From an uncultured Clostridia bacterium (GTDB lineage Bacteria > Bacillota > Clostridia > Oscillospirales > CAG-272), in NCBI GenBank assembly GCA_946404295.1, contig CAMJDE010000014.1, positions 1-16,483 of the forward strand: 16,483 nt of DNA. The letters run 5' to 3'. This document shows positions 1-6,250 of the stretch, piece after piece (the stretch's first letter is position 1; each line of letters begins with the position of its first letter). A program made the translations under genes and the position numbers. The notes beneath the pieces are model-generated. The model ran no database searches. It saw nothing but the letters and a program-made list of their open reading frames with translations, and was not told where the DNA came from.

Positions 1-613
1 GATGGTCGACCGCCTGCGCGACACCTGCGAGTCTCACGCGCGCTGCAACGTCGTCGAGGTCATGGGCCGCGACGCGGGCGACATCGCCCTGCGTTCCGGG
101 ATCGCCTCGGGCGCGACCGCCGTCGCCATCCCCGAGATCCCCTTCGACGCCGACGGCACGATCGAGAAGATCAAACGCTCGAAGGCGCTCGGAAAGCGGA
201 ACTTCATCATCATCGTCTCGGAGGGCTGCGGGCACGAGTTCGGGCCGCAGTTCACCGAACGGGTCGAGCGCGAGACGGGGGTCGAGTCACGCTTTGCGCG
301 GCTGGCGCACGTCGTCCGCGGCGGCAACCCGAACCTTGCCGACCGTCTGCTCTCCTCGCTGATGGGCGTTTACGCCGTCGAACAGCTGCTTGAGGGCAAA
401 TCGAACATCGTCATCTGCTCCCGCGCCGGCAAGATCGTGTCGACCGAGATCAGATACGCGCTGGTCCTCGACCGGATGTATAAGAACAAACTGAAGGACG
501 GAGATCTCAACGCCTTCACCGCCGAGCAGGTCGCCGAAATGCGCGCCTTCTGCGAGAAGAAGCGGCAGGATCTGATCTCGCTCTACGAGAAAGTCGACCT
601 TTTGGGTTTGTGA
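1..613 (+). CDS. pfkA: 6-phosphofructokinase, C-terminal part (5' end outside window)
   Basis: Phosphorylates fructose 6-phosphate to fructose 1,6-bisphosphate, the committed step of glycolysis, in the cytoplasm. About 203 residues are visible, roughly the C-terminal two thirds of a family member of about 320 residues. They include the DRLRDTCESH stretch (substrate-binding Arg donated across the subunit interface), VEVMGRDAGDIAL (the family's MGR motif), a VSEG glutamate region and AHVVRGGNPNLADR, matching the family's H-x-x-R-G-G-x-P-x-x-x-D-R substrate motif. The first ATG in the window is internal to this conserved block, so the true start lies upstream. The residues that separate ATP- from pyrophosphate-dependent enzymes are upstream too, so the phosphoryl donor cannot be decided. 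The stop overlaps the start of the next gene by one base, suggesting translational coupling. Confidence 0.95.
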   Translation, partial: MVDRLRDTCESHARCNVVEVMGRDAGDIALRSGIASGATAVAIPEIPFDADGTIEKIKRSKALGKRNFIIIVSEGCGHEFGPQFTERVERETGVESRFARLAHVVRGGNPNLADRLLSSLMGVYAVEQLLEGKSNIVICSRAGKIVSTEIRYALVLDRMYKNKLKDGDLNAFTAEQVAEMRAFCEKKRQDLISLYEKVDLLGL

Positions 614-951
614 TGAAAAACGAAAGCAACGAGAAAACCGAGGCGCCGACCGCGCTCGAACGGCTGTTCCGGATCCTCTCGGGCGTCTTTTTCGGGATCG
701 CGGTCCTCGCCGTGCTCGTGACGGTCTACGTCAATACGGCGGACGACCTCTCCGTCTCCCCCCTGCTCTTTCCGCTTCTGTTTCTGGGTATCGGCGGCGG
801 GGTCGGGCTCGGGATGCTCTTCCGCACCTTTTGGAAAAAGGACGAGAACGTCTCGTCGATCAACTTCTTTTTCAAGATCGGCTTTTCGGTTCTCGTACTG
901 CTCACGGTTTTCATCGTGTTTACCTTCCATCTGTTAACCGTTCTGCGCTGA
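613..951 (+). CDS. small three-helix membrane protein, unknown function
   Basis: I do not recognise this 112-residue protein. It has a short charged, Glu/Lys-rich N-terminus, then three hydrophobic segments at about residues 20-40, 50-72 and 86-110. The second is glycine-rich (LGIGGGVGLGM), and a basic/acidic loop (FWKKDEN) precedes the third. It is probably an integral cytoplasmic-membrane protein. ATG 613 overlaps the pfkA stop (TGATG); a GTG at 610 in the same frame is possible, but the ATG gives the usual overlap geometry. A terminator directly follows, so it is the last gene of the pfkA transcript. Nothing in the sequence ties it to glycolysis beyond position. Confidence 0.7.
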   Translation: MKNESNEKTEAPTALERLFRILSGVFFGIAVLAVLVTVYVNTADDLSVSPLLFPLLFLGIGGGVGLGMLFRTFWKKDENVSSINFFFKIGFSVLVLLTVFIVFTFHLLTVLR

Positions 952-989
952 AAACAGCCGCTCCGTCGGGGAGCGGCTGTTTCCTTTTC
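952..989 (+). terminator. intrinsic terminator of the pfkA transcript
   Basis: A perfect 13-bp stem (952-964 pairs with 970-982; core ACAGCCGCTCC/GGAGCGGCTGT) with a 5-nt loop is followed by TTCCTTTTC. It starts one base after the stop of the small membrane protein gene. Confidence 0.88.
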
Positions 990-993
990 AATA

Positions 994-1030
994 AAAACCT
1001 CCCGGACGGGTGCCGGGAGGCGGTTTTTTA
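994..1030 (-). terminator. terminator of the AbrB-type gene, probably bidirectional
   Basis: An 8-bp stem CCTCCCGG (998-1005) pairs with CCGGGAGG (1013-1020). On the minus strand it is followed by TTTTTATT, a good U-tract for the abrB-type transcript. On the plus strand CGGTTTTTTATTTTT follows, so it can also back up the pfkA terminator. Confidence 0.8.
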
Positions 1031-1087
1031 TTTTTCGCGGGGCGGGAATAAACGCGCGCGGACGGGCATAGGTTGTACCGTTCCGCG

Positions 1088-1339
1088 TCAGTCCTTCTTC
1101 TCGCCGAGCTCGCGCAGGCAGGCGGCGCAGACCGAACGGCCGCGGAACGTGGACAGATCCCCTCCGCTCTTGCCGCAGAACACGCAAACGGCGCCCGATT
1201 TCTTTAACACGATCGCGTCGTTTTCCGCCGAGATGTCGACGGGGTCACCCTCTTCGAGGTAGAGCATCTTCCGCATTTCTTTCGGAATCACGATCCGTCC
1301 GAGTGCGTCGATCCGTCTGACGATACCGATTGATTTCAT
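1088..1339 (-). CDS. abrB: AbrB/SpoVT-family transition-state regulator with Cys-pair tail
   Basis: An 83-residue DNA-binding protein. Residues 1-50 form the swapped-hairpin AbrB/SpoVT domain with the hallmark GIVRRIDALGRIVIPKEMR; this family acts as dimers or tetramers to repress stationary-phase and sporulation genes. Residues 50-80 carry CVFC and CAAC about 20 residues apart, a possible four-cysteine zinc knuckle such as is often seen in clostridial AbrB-like proteins. Bacillus AbrB is of similar length but lacks this arrangement. The start is fixed by a strong SD (GGAGG at 1348-1352 on the minus strand), 8 nt from the ATG. The gene is divergent from spoIIIAA. Its promoter contains two TGTCGAA sites, which suggests Spo0A control. 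It could instead be one of several AbrB paralogues, so the symbol is a family-level assignment. Confidence 0.87.
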   Translation of the reverse strand: MKSIGIVRRIDALGRIVIPKEMRKMLYLEEGDPVDISAENDAIVLKKSGAVCVFCGKSGGDLSTFRGRSVCAACLRELGEKKD

Positions 1340-1370
1340 TGTCGTTTCCTCCGTGCAAGTCGGTTGCTCG

Positions 1371-1387
1371 ACCCGGTCGGTCCGGGT
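1371..1387 (-). other. 5'-leader hairpin of the abrB transcript
   Basis: ACCCGG (1371-1376) and CCGGGT (1382-1387) form a 6-bp stem with a 5-nt loop. It begins about 10 nt downstream of the predicted abrB start site (near 1396) and about 20 nt upstream of the SD. There is no T-tract on the minus strand, so it is not a terminator. Confidence 0.5.
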
Positions 1388-1402
1388 TTTCGCACCTTGA
1401 TT

Positions 1403-1431
1403 ATCGTATCACATTTTGTCGAAAAAGTCAA
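1403..1431 (-). promoter_or_regulatory. sigma-A promoter of abrB
   Basis: Read on the minus strand: TTGACT (1426-1431), a 17-bp spacer, then TACGAT (1403-1408) preceded by TGA, giving an extended -10. The predicted start is near 1396, leaving a leader of roughly 55 nt to the abrB ATG. Confidence 0.82.
1416..1423 (+). promoter_or_regulatory. putative Spo0A box 1
   Basis: TTGTCGAA contains the Bacillus 0A-box core TGTCGAA without mismatch. It lies inside the -35/-10 spacer of the abrB promoter, the position expected for repression of abrB by phosphorylated Spo0A. Confidence 0.6.
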
Positions 1432-1445
1432 GAGAAAAGAGAATT

Positions 1446-1453
1446 ATGTCGAA
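1446..1453 (+). promoter_or_regulatory. putative Spo0A box 2
   Basis: ATGTCGAA, within a second copy of the 11-mer TGTCGAAAAAG. It sits exactly 30 bp (about three helical turns) from box 1 in the same orientation, upstream of the abrB -35 and 39 bp before the spoIIIAA start codon. Confidence 0.55.
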
Positions 1454-1456
1454 AAA

Positions 1457-1472
1457 GGGCGGGGATCCGCCC
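1457..1472 (+). other. small hairpin just upstream of the spoIIIAA ribosome binding site
   Basis: GGGCGG (1457-1462) and CCGCCC (1467-1472) form a 6-bp stem with loop GGAT. The spoIIIAA SD (AAAGGAG, 1476-1482) follows four bases later. It may modulate translation or shield the 5' end; there is no T-tract. Confidence 0.4.
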
Positions 1473-1491
1473 GTGAAAGGAGACCGAAAAG

Positions 1492-2439
1492 ATGATCCCC
1501 TTAAGAACGCCCGAACGAACGCCCACCCTTTCGCCGACCGCCCCGGCTTTCTTTTCGTCGCGCGCCGCCGGAGCTCTCCCCGAACGGCTGATGGGCGAGA
1601 TCGCGCGGGTCGAGGCGGCGACCGACGGTTTTTTCGGGACGATCCGGGAGATACGCCTGCGTGCCGGGAGGCGGTCGTCGCTGTTCGTCGGGGGGCGCAC
1701 CGTCCCGCTTTCCGTCGTCCTCTCGGACGACGAGGTGACGGGGTTCGTCCGGACGCTTTCGGGCGGGTCGCTCTACGCCTACCGCGACTGTCTTTCCGAG
1801 GGCTATCTGCCGCTCGACGACGGCTCGCGGGCGGGGATCTCGGGCGATTTCTTCACCGAGGGCGGACGGGTCGTCGGGATCCGCCGCGTGCGTTCGGTCG
1901 TGATCCGCGTGGCGCGCGCCGTCCCGGGCGCCGGGGCGCTTGCCGAACGCGTGTTCCGACGGGACGGGTGCCGTCTCGGGCTTCTCGTTTTCGCGCCGCC
2001 CGGGGGCGGCAAAACCACGGTTCTGCGCGATCTGGCTCTCCGGCTCTCGTCCGGGGCGCGCCCGCTCCGGGTCGCGGTCGTCGACTGCCGCGGCGAACTC
2101 TCGGGCGATTGGTACGGGCGGGGCGCCTGCGTCGATCTTCTCGTCGGCTGTCCGAAAGCCGAGGGGATCGCGATCGCGACCCGCACCCTTTCCCCCGACG
2201 TGATCCTGGTCGACGAGATCGGCGGGGCGGAGGAGGTCGCCGCCATCCGCGCGGTCGAATCGGGCGGCGTCCCGATCGTCGCCACCGCCCACGGAACGTC
2301 GCTTGCGCGACTGGCGCACGATTCGCCGATCTCGCCCCTGATCCGGGCGGGGATCTTCGGATCCTTTATCGGGATCGTCCCGGACCGGGACGGCTTTCTG
2401 CAGCGCGAGGCGCGCCTTGACCGGGAGGAGATCGGATAA
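1492..2439 (+). CDS. spoIIIAA: stage III sporulation protein AA (secretion-type ATPase)
   Basis: Cytoplasmic mother-cell ATPase thought to energise the SpoIIIA-SpoIIQ channel that supports the engulfed forespore; related to type II/IV secretion ATPases. It has 315 residues, close to the Bacillus protein. A Walker A motif (APPGGGKTT) is at residues 168-176, a VDCRGELSG segment follows, and a Walker B motif (VILVDEIGG) starts at residue 237. The RLRAGR stretch near residue 55 is typical of the family's N-terminal region. ATG 1492 is preceded by AAAGGAG with 9-nt spacing. It is the first gene of an eight-gene operon; spoIIIAB starts two bases after its stop. In Bacillus this operon is sigma-E dependent, but I see no clean sigma-E promoter upstream. 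Confidence 0.96.
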   Translation: MIPLRTPERTPTLSPTAPAFFSSRAAGALPERLMGEIARVEAATDGFFGTIREIRLRAGRRSSLFVGGRTVPLSVVLSDDEVTGFVRTLSGGSLYAYRDCLSEGYLPLDDGSRAGISGDFFTEGGRVVGIRRVRSVVIRVARAVPGAGALAERVFRRDGCRLGLLVFAPPGGGKTTVLRDLALRLSSGARPLRVAVVDCRGELSGDWYGRGACVDLLVGCPKAEGIAIATRTLSPDVILVDEIGGAEEVAAIRAVESGGVPIVATAHGTSLARLAHDSPISPLIRAGIFGSFIGIVPDRDGFLQREARLDREEIG

Positions 2440-2441
2440 CC

Positions 2442-2921
2442 GTGCGGCGGCTGCTTCTGCTGTGCTATCTCGGGGGACTGCTCTTTTTTCCGCTCCGGCT
2501 CCGCAAAACCGAGGCGAGAAGGATCCGGACGACCGAGGAGTTTCTCTCCCTGCTCCGCCGCGTGCGGCGCGAGGTCGCGTGTTACGCCCGCCCGCTCTCC
2601 GAGATCTGCCGTTCGGTCGATCTTCCGCTGCTCCGGGCGGCGGGGCTTTTCGACGCGCCGGATCCCGGCGACCCCCGCGCCGCCTTCCGGGCGGTGCTGC
2701 CCGCCCTGTCGCTTCCGCCCGACGCGCCGCCCGTACTCGACGCCTTTTTCACCGGCGCCGGCGCTCCGACCCCGGACGAGGAAGCGGCGGCGTGCGACCG
2801 CGCGATCGCCGAACTCGAGGCGATCCTTTCGCGGGAAAAGACCGAGGGCGCGAACCGGGTCAGACTGCGCTCCACCCTGATCATCTCGGGCGGGCTGATG
2901 TTTCTTCTGCTCGTACTCTGA
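2442..2921 (+). CDS. spoIIIAB: stage III sporulation protein AB
   Basis: Membrane component of the SpoIIIA complex, distantly related to the GspF-type platform proteins of type II secretion. It has 159 residues. An N-terminal hydrophobic helix (about residues 2-17) is followed by a long helical region rich in Arg/Glu (FLSLLRRVRREVACYARPL) and a C-terminal hydrophobic segment (about 142-159), the usual family layout. The GTG start lies two bases after the spoIIIAA stop, with its SD (GGGAGGAG, near 2423-2430) inside the end of spoIIIAA. The middle section (about residues 60-105) is alanine/proline-rich and poorly conserved. Confidence 0.92.
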   Translation: MRRLLLLCYLGGLLFFPLRLRKTEARRIRTTEEFLSLLRRVRREVACYARPLSEICRSVDLPLLRAAGLFDAPDPGDPRAAFRAVLPALSLPPDAPPVLDAFFTGAGAPTPDEEAAACDRAIAELEAILSREKTEGANRVRLRSTLIISGGLMFLLLVL

Positions 2922-2933
2922 AGGAGGAAAAAG

Positions 2934-3128
2934 ATGGACGTCTCCCTGATCCTGAAGATCGCCGGGATCGGCTTTCTCGTCTCGGTCGCCTGTCAGATCC
3001 TCGGAAAAGCGGGGCGGGAGGAGCAATCTACCCTGCTCTCGATCGCCGGGATCGTGATCGTGTTTCTGCTTCTCGTCCGCGAGATCGGCGAACTCTTCGA
3101 CGCGGTGCGCGAAGTGTTCGGCATCTGA
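2934..3128 (+). CDS. spoIIIAC: stage III sporulation protein AC
   Basis: A tiny 64-residue membrane protein of the SpoIIIA channel complex. Two hydrophobic segments (about residues 4-23 and 34-50) flank a polar hairpin (GKAGREEQ) that is strongly conserved in the family. The length is typical. The SD AAGGAGG (2921-2927) overlaps the spoIIIAB stop and is 6 nt from the ATG, the strongest ribosome binding site in the operon, perhaps reflecting a high copy number of this subunit. Confidence 0.95.
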   Translation: MDVSLILKIAGIGFLVSVACQILGKAGREEQSTLLSIAGIVIVFLLLVREIGELFDAVREVFGI

Positions 3129-3508
3129 TGCTGAAACTGATCGGGATCGCGCTGGTCACCGCCGCGGCGGGTCTGATCTTAAAGGGTCAGGGTGGGAAGA
3201 TCGCGCCGCTCGTCTCACTCTCGGGCGTTCTCGTTCTGCTTCTGTTCTTCTTCCGGCGGATCGGGGGGGCGGTTGCGGTTTTTTGCGATCTGGCGGAGAG
3301 TTCCGCCCTCTCGCCCTACCTCGAAACCCTGCTCAAAGTCCTCTCGTGCGGGTATCTGACCGAGATCGGCGCCGGGGTCTTGCGCGACCTCGGCGAGGGG
3401 TCCGCCGCGACGGCGCTCGAGTGCGTCGGACGGGGCGAGATCCTGCTTCTGTGTCTACCCGATTTCCTGACCCTGACCAAACTCGCCCTCTCGCTCGCGG
3501 GGGGATAG
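3128..3508 (+). CDS. spoIIIAD: stage III sporulation protein AD
   Basis: A 126-residue polytopic membrane protein of the SpoIIIA complex, related to spoIIIAC in its first half. Hydrophobic segments are at about residues 2-18 and 28-43, with the family-typical SPYLETLLKVLSCGYLTEIGAGVLRDLGEGSAATALECVGR region in the middle (written here only as a landmark from about residue 62) and a hydrophobic C-terminus. ATG 3128 shares its A with the spoIIIAC stop (TGATG). The same frame stays open far upstream, but that extension overlaps spoIIIAB and spoIIIAC and is not coding. Confidence 0.93.
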   Translation: MLKLIGIALVTAAAGLILKGQGGKIAPLVSLSGVLVLLLFFFRRIGGAVAVFCDLAESSALSPYLETLLKVLSCGYLTEIGAGVLRDLGEGSAATALECVGRGEILLLCLPDFLTLTKLALSLAGG

Positions 3509-3528
3509 CACCCGAAAGGAGCCGCGCC

Positions 3529-4647
3529 GTGAAACGCTTTCTCGCCCTCTTTCTCGCGCTTCTCCTGCTTGCGTCTCTTTCTCTGCCCGCGGCGGCGAAG
3601 GAGGAGAATCCCGTCCCGCAGGACGGGGCGGCGTGGGACGAGTTCCTTTCGGGGTTGCCCGACGGGGTGCGCGAAAAACTCCCGTCGGCGGGAAACGTTG
3701 AGACCGTCTCGGAACTGGTCGGGGTCAAGTCGCTCTTCGCGCTCTTATACGAAGGCTTCTCCGACGGGTGGAAAACGGTGCTCCCCGGTTTTCTCTCGCT
3801 CGTCGCGCTTGTGCTGCTCGCGGCGTGCTACGAACTGTTCGCGCGCGGGGCGGGAAGCGGCGGAACGGTGGCGTCGGGGGCGCTCTCGGTCGTCGTCGCG
3901 CTCGCCGTTTACCGGGTGGCGGCGGGGACCGTCGCCTGCGTTTCCGACTGTCTTTCCTCGCTTGCAAAGGTCCTTGGCGGGGTCCTGCCCGTGACTGCCG
4001 CCCTCTCGCTTGCGGGCGGCGGGGCGGCGACCGCGGCGGCGGCGTCGGGCGGGATCGCCGCGATCACCTCGCTCGTCGGGCTGTTTTTCTGTCGGGTGCT
4101 GCCCGCCGTCGCGGGCTGCTGTTTCGGGCTCTCGCTCGTCGGGGCGCTCGGCGACGGAGAGGTGAAACTCGACGGGATCTCGGCGAACCTGCGGGGCTTT
4201 TTTCTCTTCGCCGCGGGGATCCTCTCGGCGCTCTTCACGGGGTCGCTCGCCCTGCAGACCGGACTTGCGGCGGCAAGCGACGGCGTGGCGCTGAAAACGG
4301 CGAAAGCCGCCCTCTCGGGGATGATCCCCCTCGTCGGGGGGACGGTCTCCGGGACGCTTGCGACCGTAGCGGGGTCGCTCTCGTTGCTCCGCAAGACCGT
4401 CGGGGTCGGCGCGGTCTACGCCCTTCTCGTTCTGCTGCTCCCGACGCTCGTCCGTCTGCTCCTTTTCCGCTTTTCCTTTTCGCTCTCGGCGGCGGTCGCG
4501 CGGATCTTCTCGCTCTCGTCGACCGAACGGCTGCTCGGCGATTTCCGCTCGGTCTCGGATCTTCTGCTCGCGTCGCTCGCGATGGGGGCGACGATGCTCT
4601 TCGTCGCGGTCGGGGTGCTTCTCCGCTGCGCGCCGTCGCTGTCGTGA
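3529..4647 (+). CDS. spoIIIAE: stage III sporulation protein AE
   Basis: The largest membrane protein of the SpoIIIA complex. It has 372 residues, slightly shorter than the roughly 400 in Bacillus. An N-terminal signal-type helix (residues 3-22, ending LPAAAKEE) is followed by a short extracytoplasmic region, then about six or seven hydrophobic segments rich in Ala/Gly/Leu. The GTG start is chosen because AAAGGAG (3515-3521) sits 7 nt upstream and the signal sequence begins there; the frame is open further upstream inside spoIIIAD. The stop overlaps the GTG of spoIIIAF. Confidence 0.93.
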   Translation: MKRFLALFLALLLLASLSLPAAAKEENPVPQDGAAWDEFLSGLPDGVREKLPSAGNVETVSELVGVKSLFALLYEGFSDGWKTVLPGFLSLVALVLLAACYELFARGAGSGGTVASGALSVVVALAVYRVAAGTVACVSDCLSSLAKVLGGVLPVTAALSLAGGGAATAAAASGGIAAITSLVGLFFCRVLPAVAGCCFGLSLVGALGDGEVKLDGISANLRGFFLFAAGILSALFTGSLALQTGLAAASDGVALKTAKAALSGMIPLVGGTVSGTLATVAGSLSLLRKTVGVGAVYALLVLLLPTLVRLLLFRFSFSLSAAVARIFSLSSTERLLGDFRSVSDLLLASLAMGATMLFVAVGVLLRCAPSLS

Positions 4648-5090
4648 GGATCCTTTCGTCGATCGTTCTGGTCGCGGCGGCGGCAAACGTCGGGAGCGCG
4701 CTCGCGCCGCGTGGAAAAACGCGGCGCGCCGTCCTCTTCGCCGTCTCGCTCGCGACCCTGCTCGCCCTGCTTCTGCCGCTCCTCTCGGCGCTCGGCGATC
4801 TGCCCGATCCGCCCGCGCTTGCATACGAAGAAGAAACGGCGGCGTTCGATCCGTCGGCGCCGGTCGAACGGGCGGCGGAGCGCGCGCTGTCGGAGGAGAT
4901 CGGGCGGCGGTTCGGGGTCGCGCCGCCGTCGGTCTCGGTCACGCTCCCGAGGACGGAGGGCGATCCCGGCGCGATCCGCGTCGTGCTCGCGAAAAGCGAC
5001 GCCCGATTAAAAGGAAAGATCGCCGCGTGGCTGAACGCCGAAAGCAAAGCCGAGATCACCGTCGAGACCGAGGAGGAGGACTCCGTATGA
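4644..5090 (+). CDS. spoIIIAF: stage III sporulation protein AF
   Basis: A membrane-anchored component of the SpoIIIA complex. It has 148 residues against about 200 in Bacillus. Two N-terminal hydrophobic helices (about residues 3-16 and 27-46) are followed by a soluble acidic domain. The C-terminal part has alternating hydrophobic strands (VSVTLPR, IRVVLAK, AEITVETEEE), consistent with the small alpha/beta ring-building-like domain proposed for this protein. The GTG start lies in the GTGA overlap with spoIIIAE; its stop overlaps the spoIIIAG ATG in ATGA, so translation of AE-AF-AG is probably coupled. Confidence 0.9.
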   Translation: MRILSSIVLVAAAANVGSALAPRGKTRRAVLFAVSLATLLALLLPLLSALGDLPDPPALAYEEETAAFDPSAPVERAAERALSEEIGRRFGVAPPSVSVTLPRTEGDPGAIRVVLAKSDARLKGKIAAWLNAESKAEITVETEEEDSV

Positions 5091-5536
5091 CCGCGCAAAA
5101 CGAAAAACCGGACGAAAAGAAAAAGCGTCTCCGCCTGCTTGAGCGGATCGGGGGCTTCCCCGTTCTTCTGCTCGCCCTGGCGGGGATCCTTCTTCTCCTC
5201 TCGGGGAACGGGCTCCTCTCGTTCCGCTCCGAAAAGAGCGCCGCCGCGTCCGACCCCGCCGCCTACCGGCTCGCGCTCGAACGTGAACTCGCCTCGCTCT
5301 GCGCCGAGGTCAGAGGGGTCGGGCGGGTGACGGTGATGGTCACGCTGAAAGAGGGCGAGCACACCGAATACAGCGGATCGAAGGTCGCCTCGGTCTCCCC
5401 GCCCGCCGTTCTCGGTGCGGCGATCGTCTGCGACGGCGGAGGGGACGAAAAGATCCGGGCGGACCTGACCCGATTGGTCTCGGCGCTGCTCGGGATCGGA
5501 GCGAACCGGGTCACGGTCACCGAACGCCGCCCCTGA
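5087..5536 (+). CDS. spoIIIAG: stage III sporulation protein AG
   Basis: The ring-forming subunit of the feeding-tube channel, anchored in the mother-cell membrane with its soluble part in the intermembrane space. It has 149 residues, well short of the roughly 230 of Bacillus. It keeps the charged N-terminus, one hydrophobic helix (about residues 23-45), then the ring-building domain signature EVRGVGRVTVMVTLKEGEH and a closing VTVTERRP. A region before PPAVLGAAIVCDG that is longer in Bacillus is short here. The ATG at 5087 overlaps the spoIIIAF stop and follows a purine-rich SD (GAGGAGGA, near 5071-5078). Confidence 0.93.
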   Translation: MTAQNEKPDEKKKRLRLLERIGGFPVLLLALAGILLLLSGNGLLSFRSEKSAAASDPAAYRLALERELASLCAEVRGVGRVTVMVTLKEGEHTEYSGSKVASVSPPAVLGAAIVCDGGGDEKIRADLTRLVSALLGIGANRVTVTERRP

Positions 5537-5597
5537 CGCATAAGGGGGAAGTTCCGCGCATAGAATGGAACAAAAAACGGATGGGGGGCAACTCAAC

Positions 5598-6155
5598 ATG
5601 GCAAAACTGAACGGCATAAAGCGATTTTTCGGAAAGGTCGGGCGTCGGAACTGGATTATCCTCTCTGCGGTGCTTCTGATCGGGGCGGCGGTCTACCTGA
5701 ACTATCTGTGGTTCTACGATCCCGCCGACTCGATCGGCTACGGCGAGAACAATATGGTCGACGCCGGGGCGGCGGCAAACGGCGGCGCGGACGCGGCGAG
5801 CGCAGACGCCGACTACTTCACGGCGGCGGAACTCTCGCGCAAGCAGACCCGCGACGAGGCGATCGAGGTCCTGCAGTCGGTCGTGCGCGACACCGACGAG
5901 GGGAGCGAGGAACACGCCTCGGCGCTCTCGGGCATCTCGGGGATCGCCGTGAATATGGAGCGCGAGGCGAATATCGAGAGTCTCGTCGAGGCGAAGGGCT
6001 TTTCGCCCTGCGTCGCGGTCGTGAACGGCGACCGGGCGAGCATCGTCGTCTCGCACGACGCCGAATTGACCGGCGCCGACAACGCCCGGATCTGCACGAT
6101 CGTCTACGAACAGACCGGCATCCTGCCGCAAAACGTGACGATCATCCGCAAATAA
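5598..6155 (+). CDS. spoIIIAH: stage III sporulation protein AH
   Basis: Partner of SpoIIQ across the intermembrane space. One N-terminal helix (about residues 18-39, from WIILSAVLLIG) anchors an extracytoplasmic region consisting of an Ala/Gly/Asp-rich linker (about 53-75) and a C-terminal YscJ/FliF-like ring-building domain, ending GILPQNVTIIRK. Length is 185 residues from ATG 5598 or 196 from an in-frame ATG at 5565. I prefer 5598 because a G-rich stretch (5582-5588) lies 9 nt upstream, whereas AAGGGGGAA sits too far from 5565. It is the last gene of the operon. No convincing terminator separates it from the asd promoter, so read-through is possible. Confidence 0.92.
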   Translation: MAKLNGIKRFFGKVGRRNWIILSAVLLIGAAVYLNYLWFYDPADSIGYGENNMVDAGAAANGGADAASADADYFTAAELSRKQTRDEAIEVLQSVVRDTDEGSEEHASALSGISGIAVNMEREANIESLVEAKGFSPCVAVVNGDRASIVVSHDAELTGADNARICTIVYEQTGILPQNVTIIRK

Positions 6156-6178
6156 AGCGAAAAACAGCGCCGAAGCGA

Positions 6179-6207
6179 TTGACAGACGGCTTTCGTTCTG
6201 CTATAAT
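6179..6207 (+). promoter_or_regulatory. consensus sigma-A promoter of asd
   Basis: TTGACA (6179-6184), a 17-bp spacer, and TATAAT (6202-6207): a perfect match at both hexamers. The start site should fall near 6214, giving a leader of under 40 nt, too short for a lysine riboswitch or T-box. Confidence 0.93.
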
Positions 6208-6222
6208 ACAGTACTGTATTAT
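6203..6222. promoter_or_regulatory. 20-bp perfect palindrome over the asd -10 and start site (operator candidate)
   Basis: ATAATACAGT is followed directly by its exact reverse complement ACTGTATTAT. It covers most of the -10 hexamer and the predicted start site, the placement of a repressor operator. It could also fold as a 5'-end RNA hairpin (AATACA-GTAC-TGTATT). No regulator is identifiable. Confidence 0.65.
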
Positions 6223-6250
6223 TATTCATTCTCACTCTGGAGGATTCATT

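Noticed and set aside
1340..1491. Possible sigma-E promoter for spoIIIAA
   Set aside because: No acceptable pair resembling the sigma-E -35 and a CATACA-type -10 at 13-14 bp spacing was found; only partial matches such as CACATTTT.
4235..5617. Minus-strand open frame (460 codons) opposite spoIIIAE-AG, and similar ones at 1803-3026 and 3745-4824
   Set aside because: Arg/Pro/Glu-rich shadow translations of the spoIIIA genes with no recognisable domain; the sense genes have family motifs and start/stop overlaps.
6156..6250. Lysine riboswitch, T-box or spoIIIA terminator before asd
   Set aside because: The predicted leader is under 40 nt, and the region before the promoter has only a weak 4-bp inverted repeat without a T-tract.
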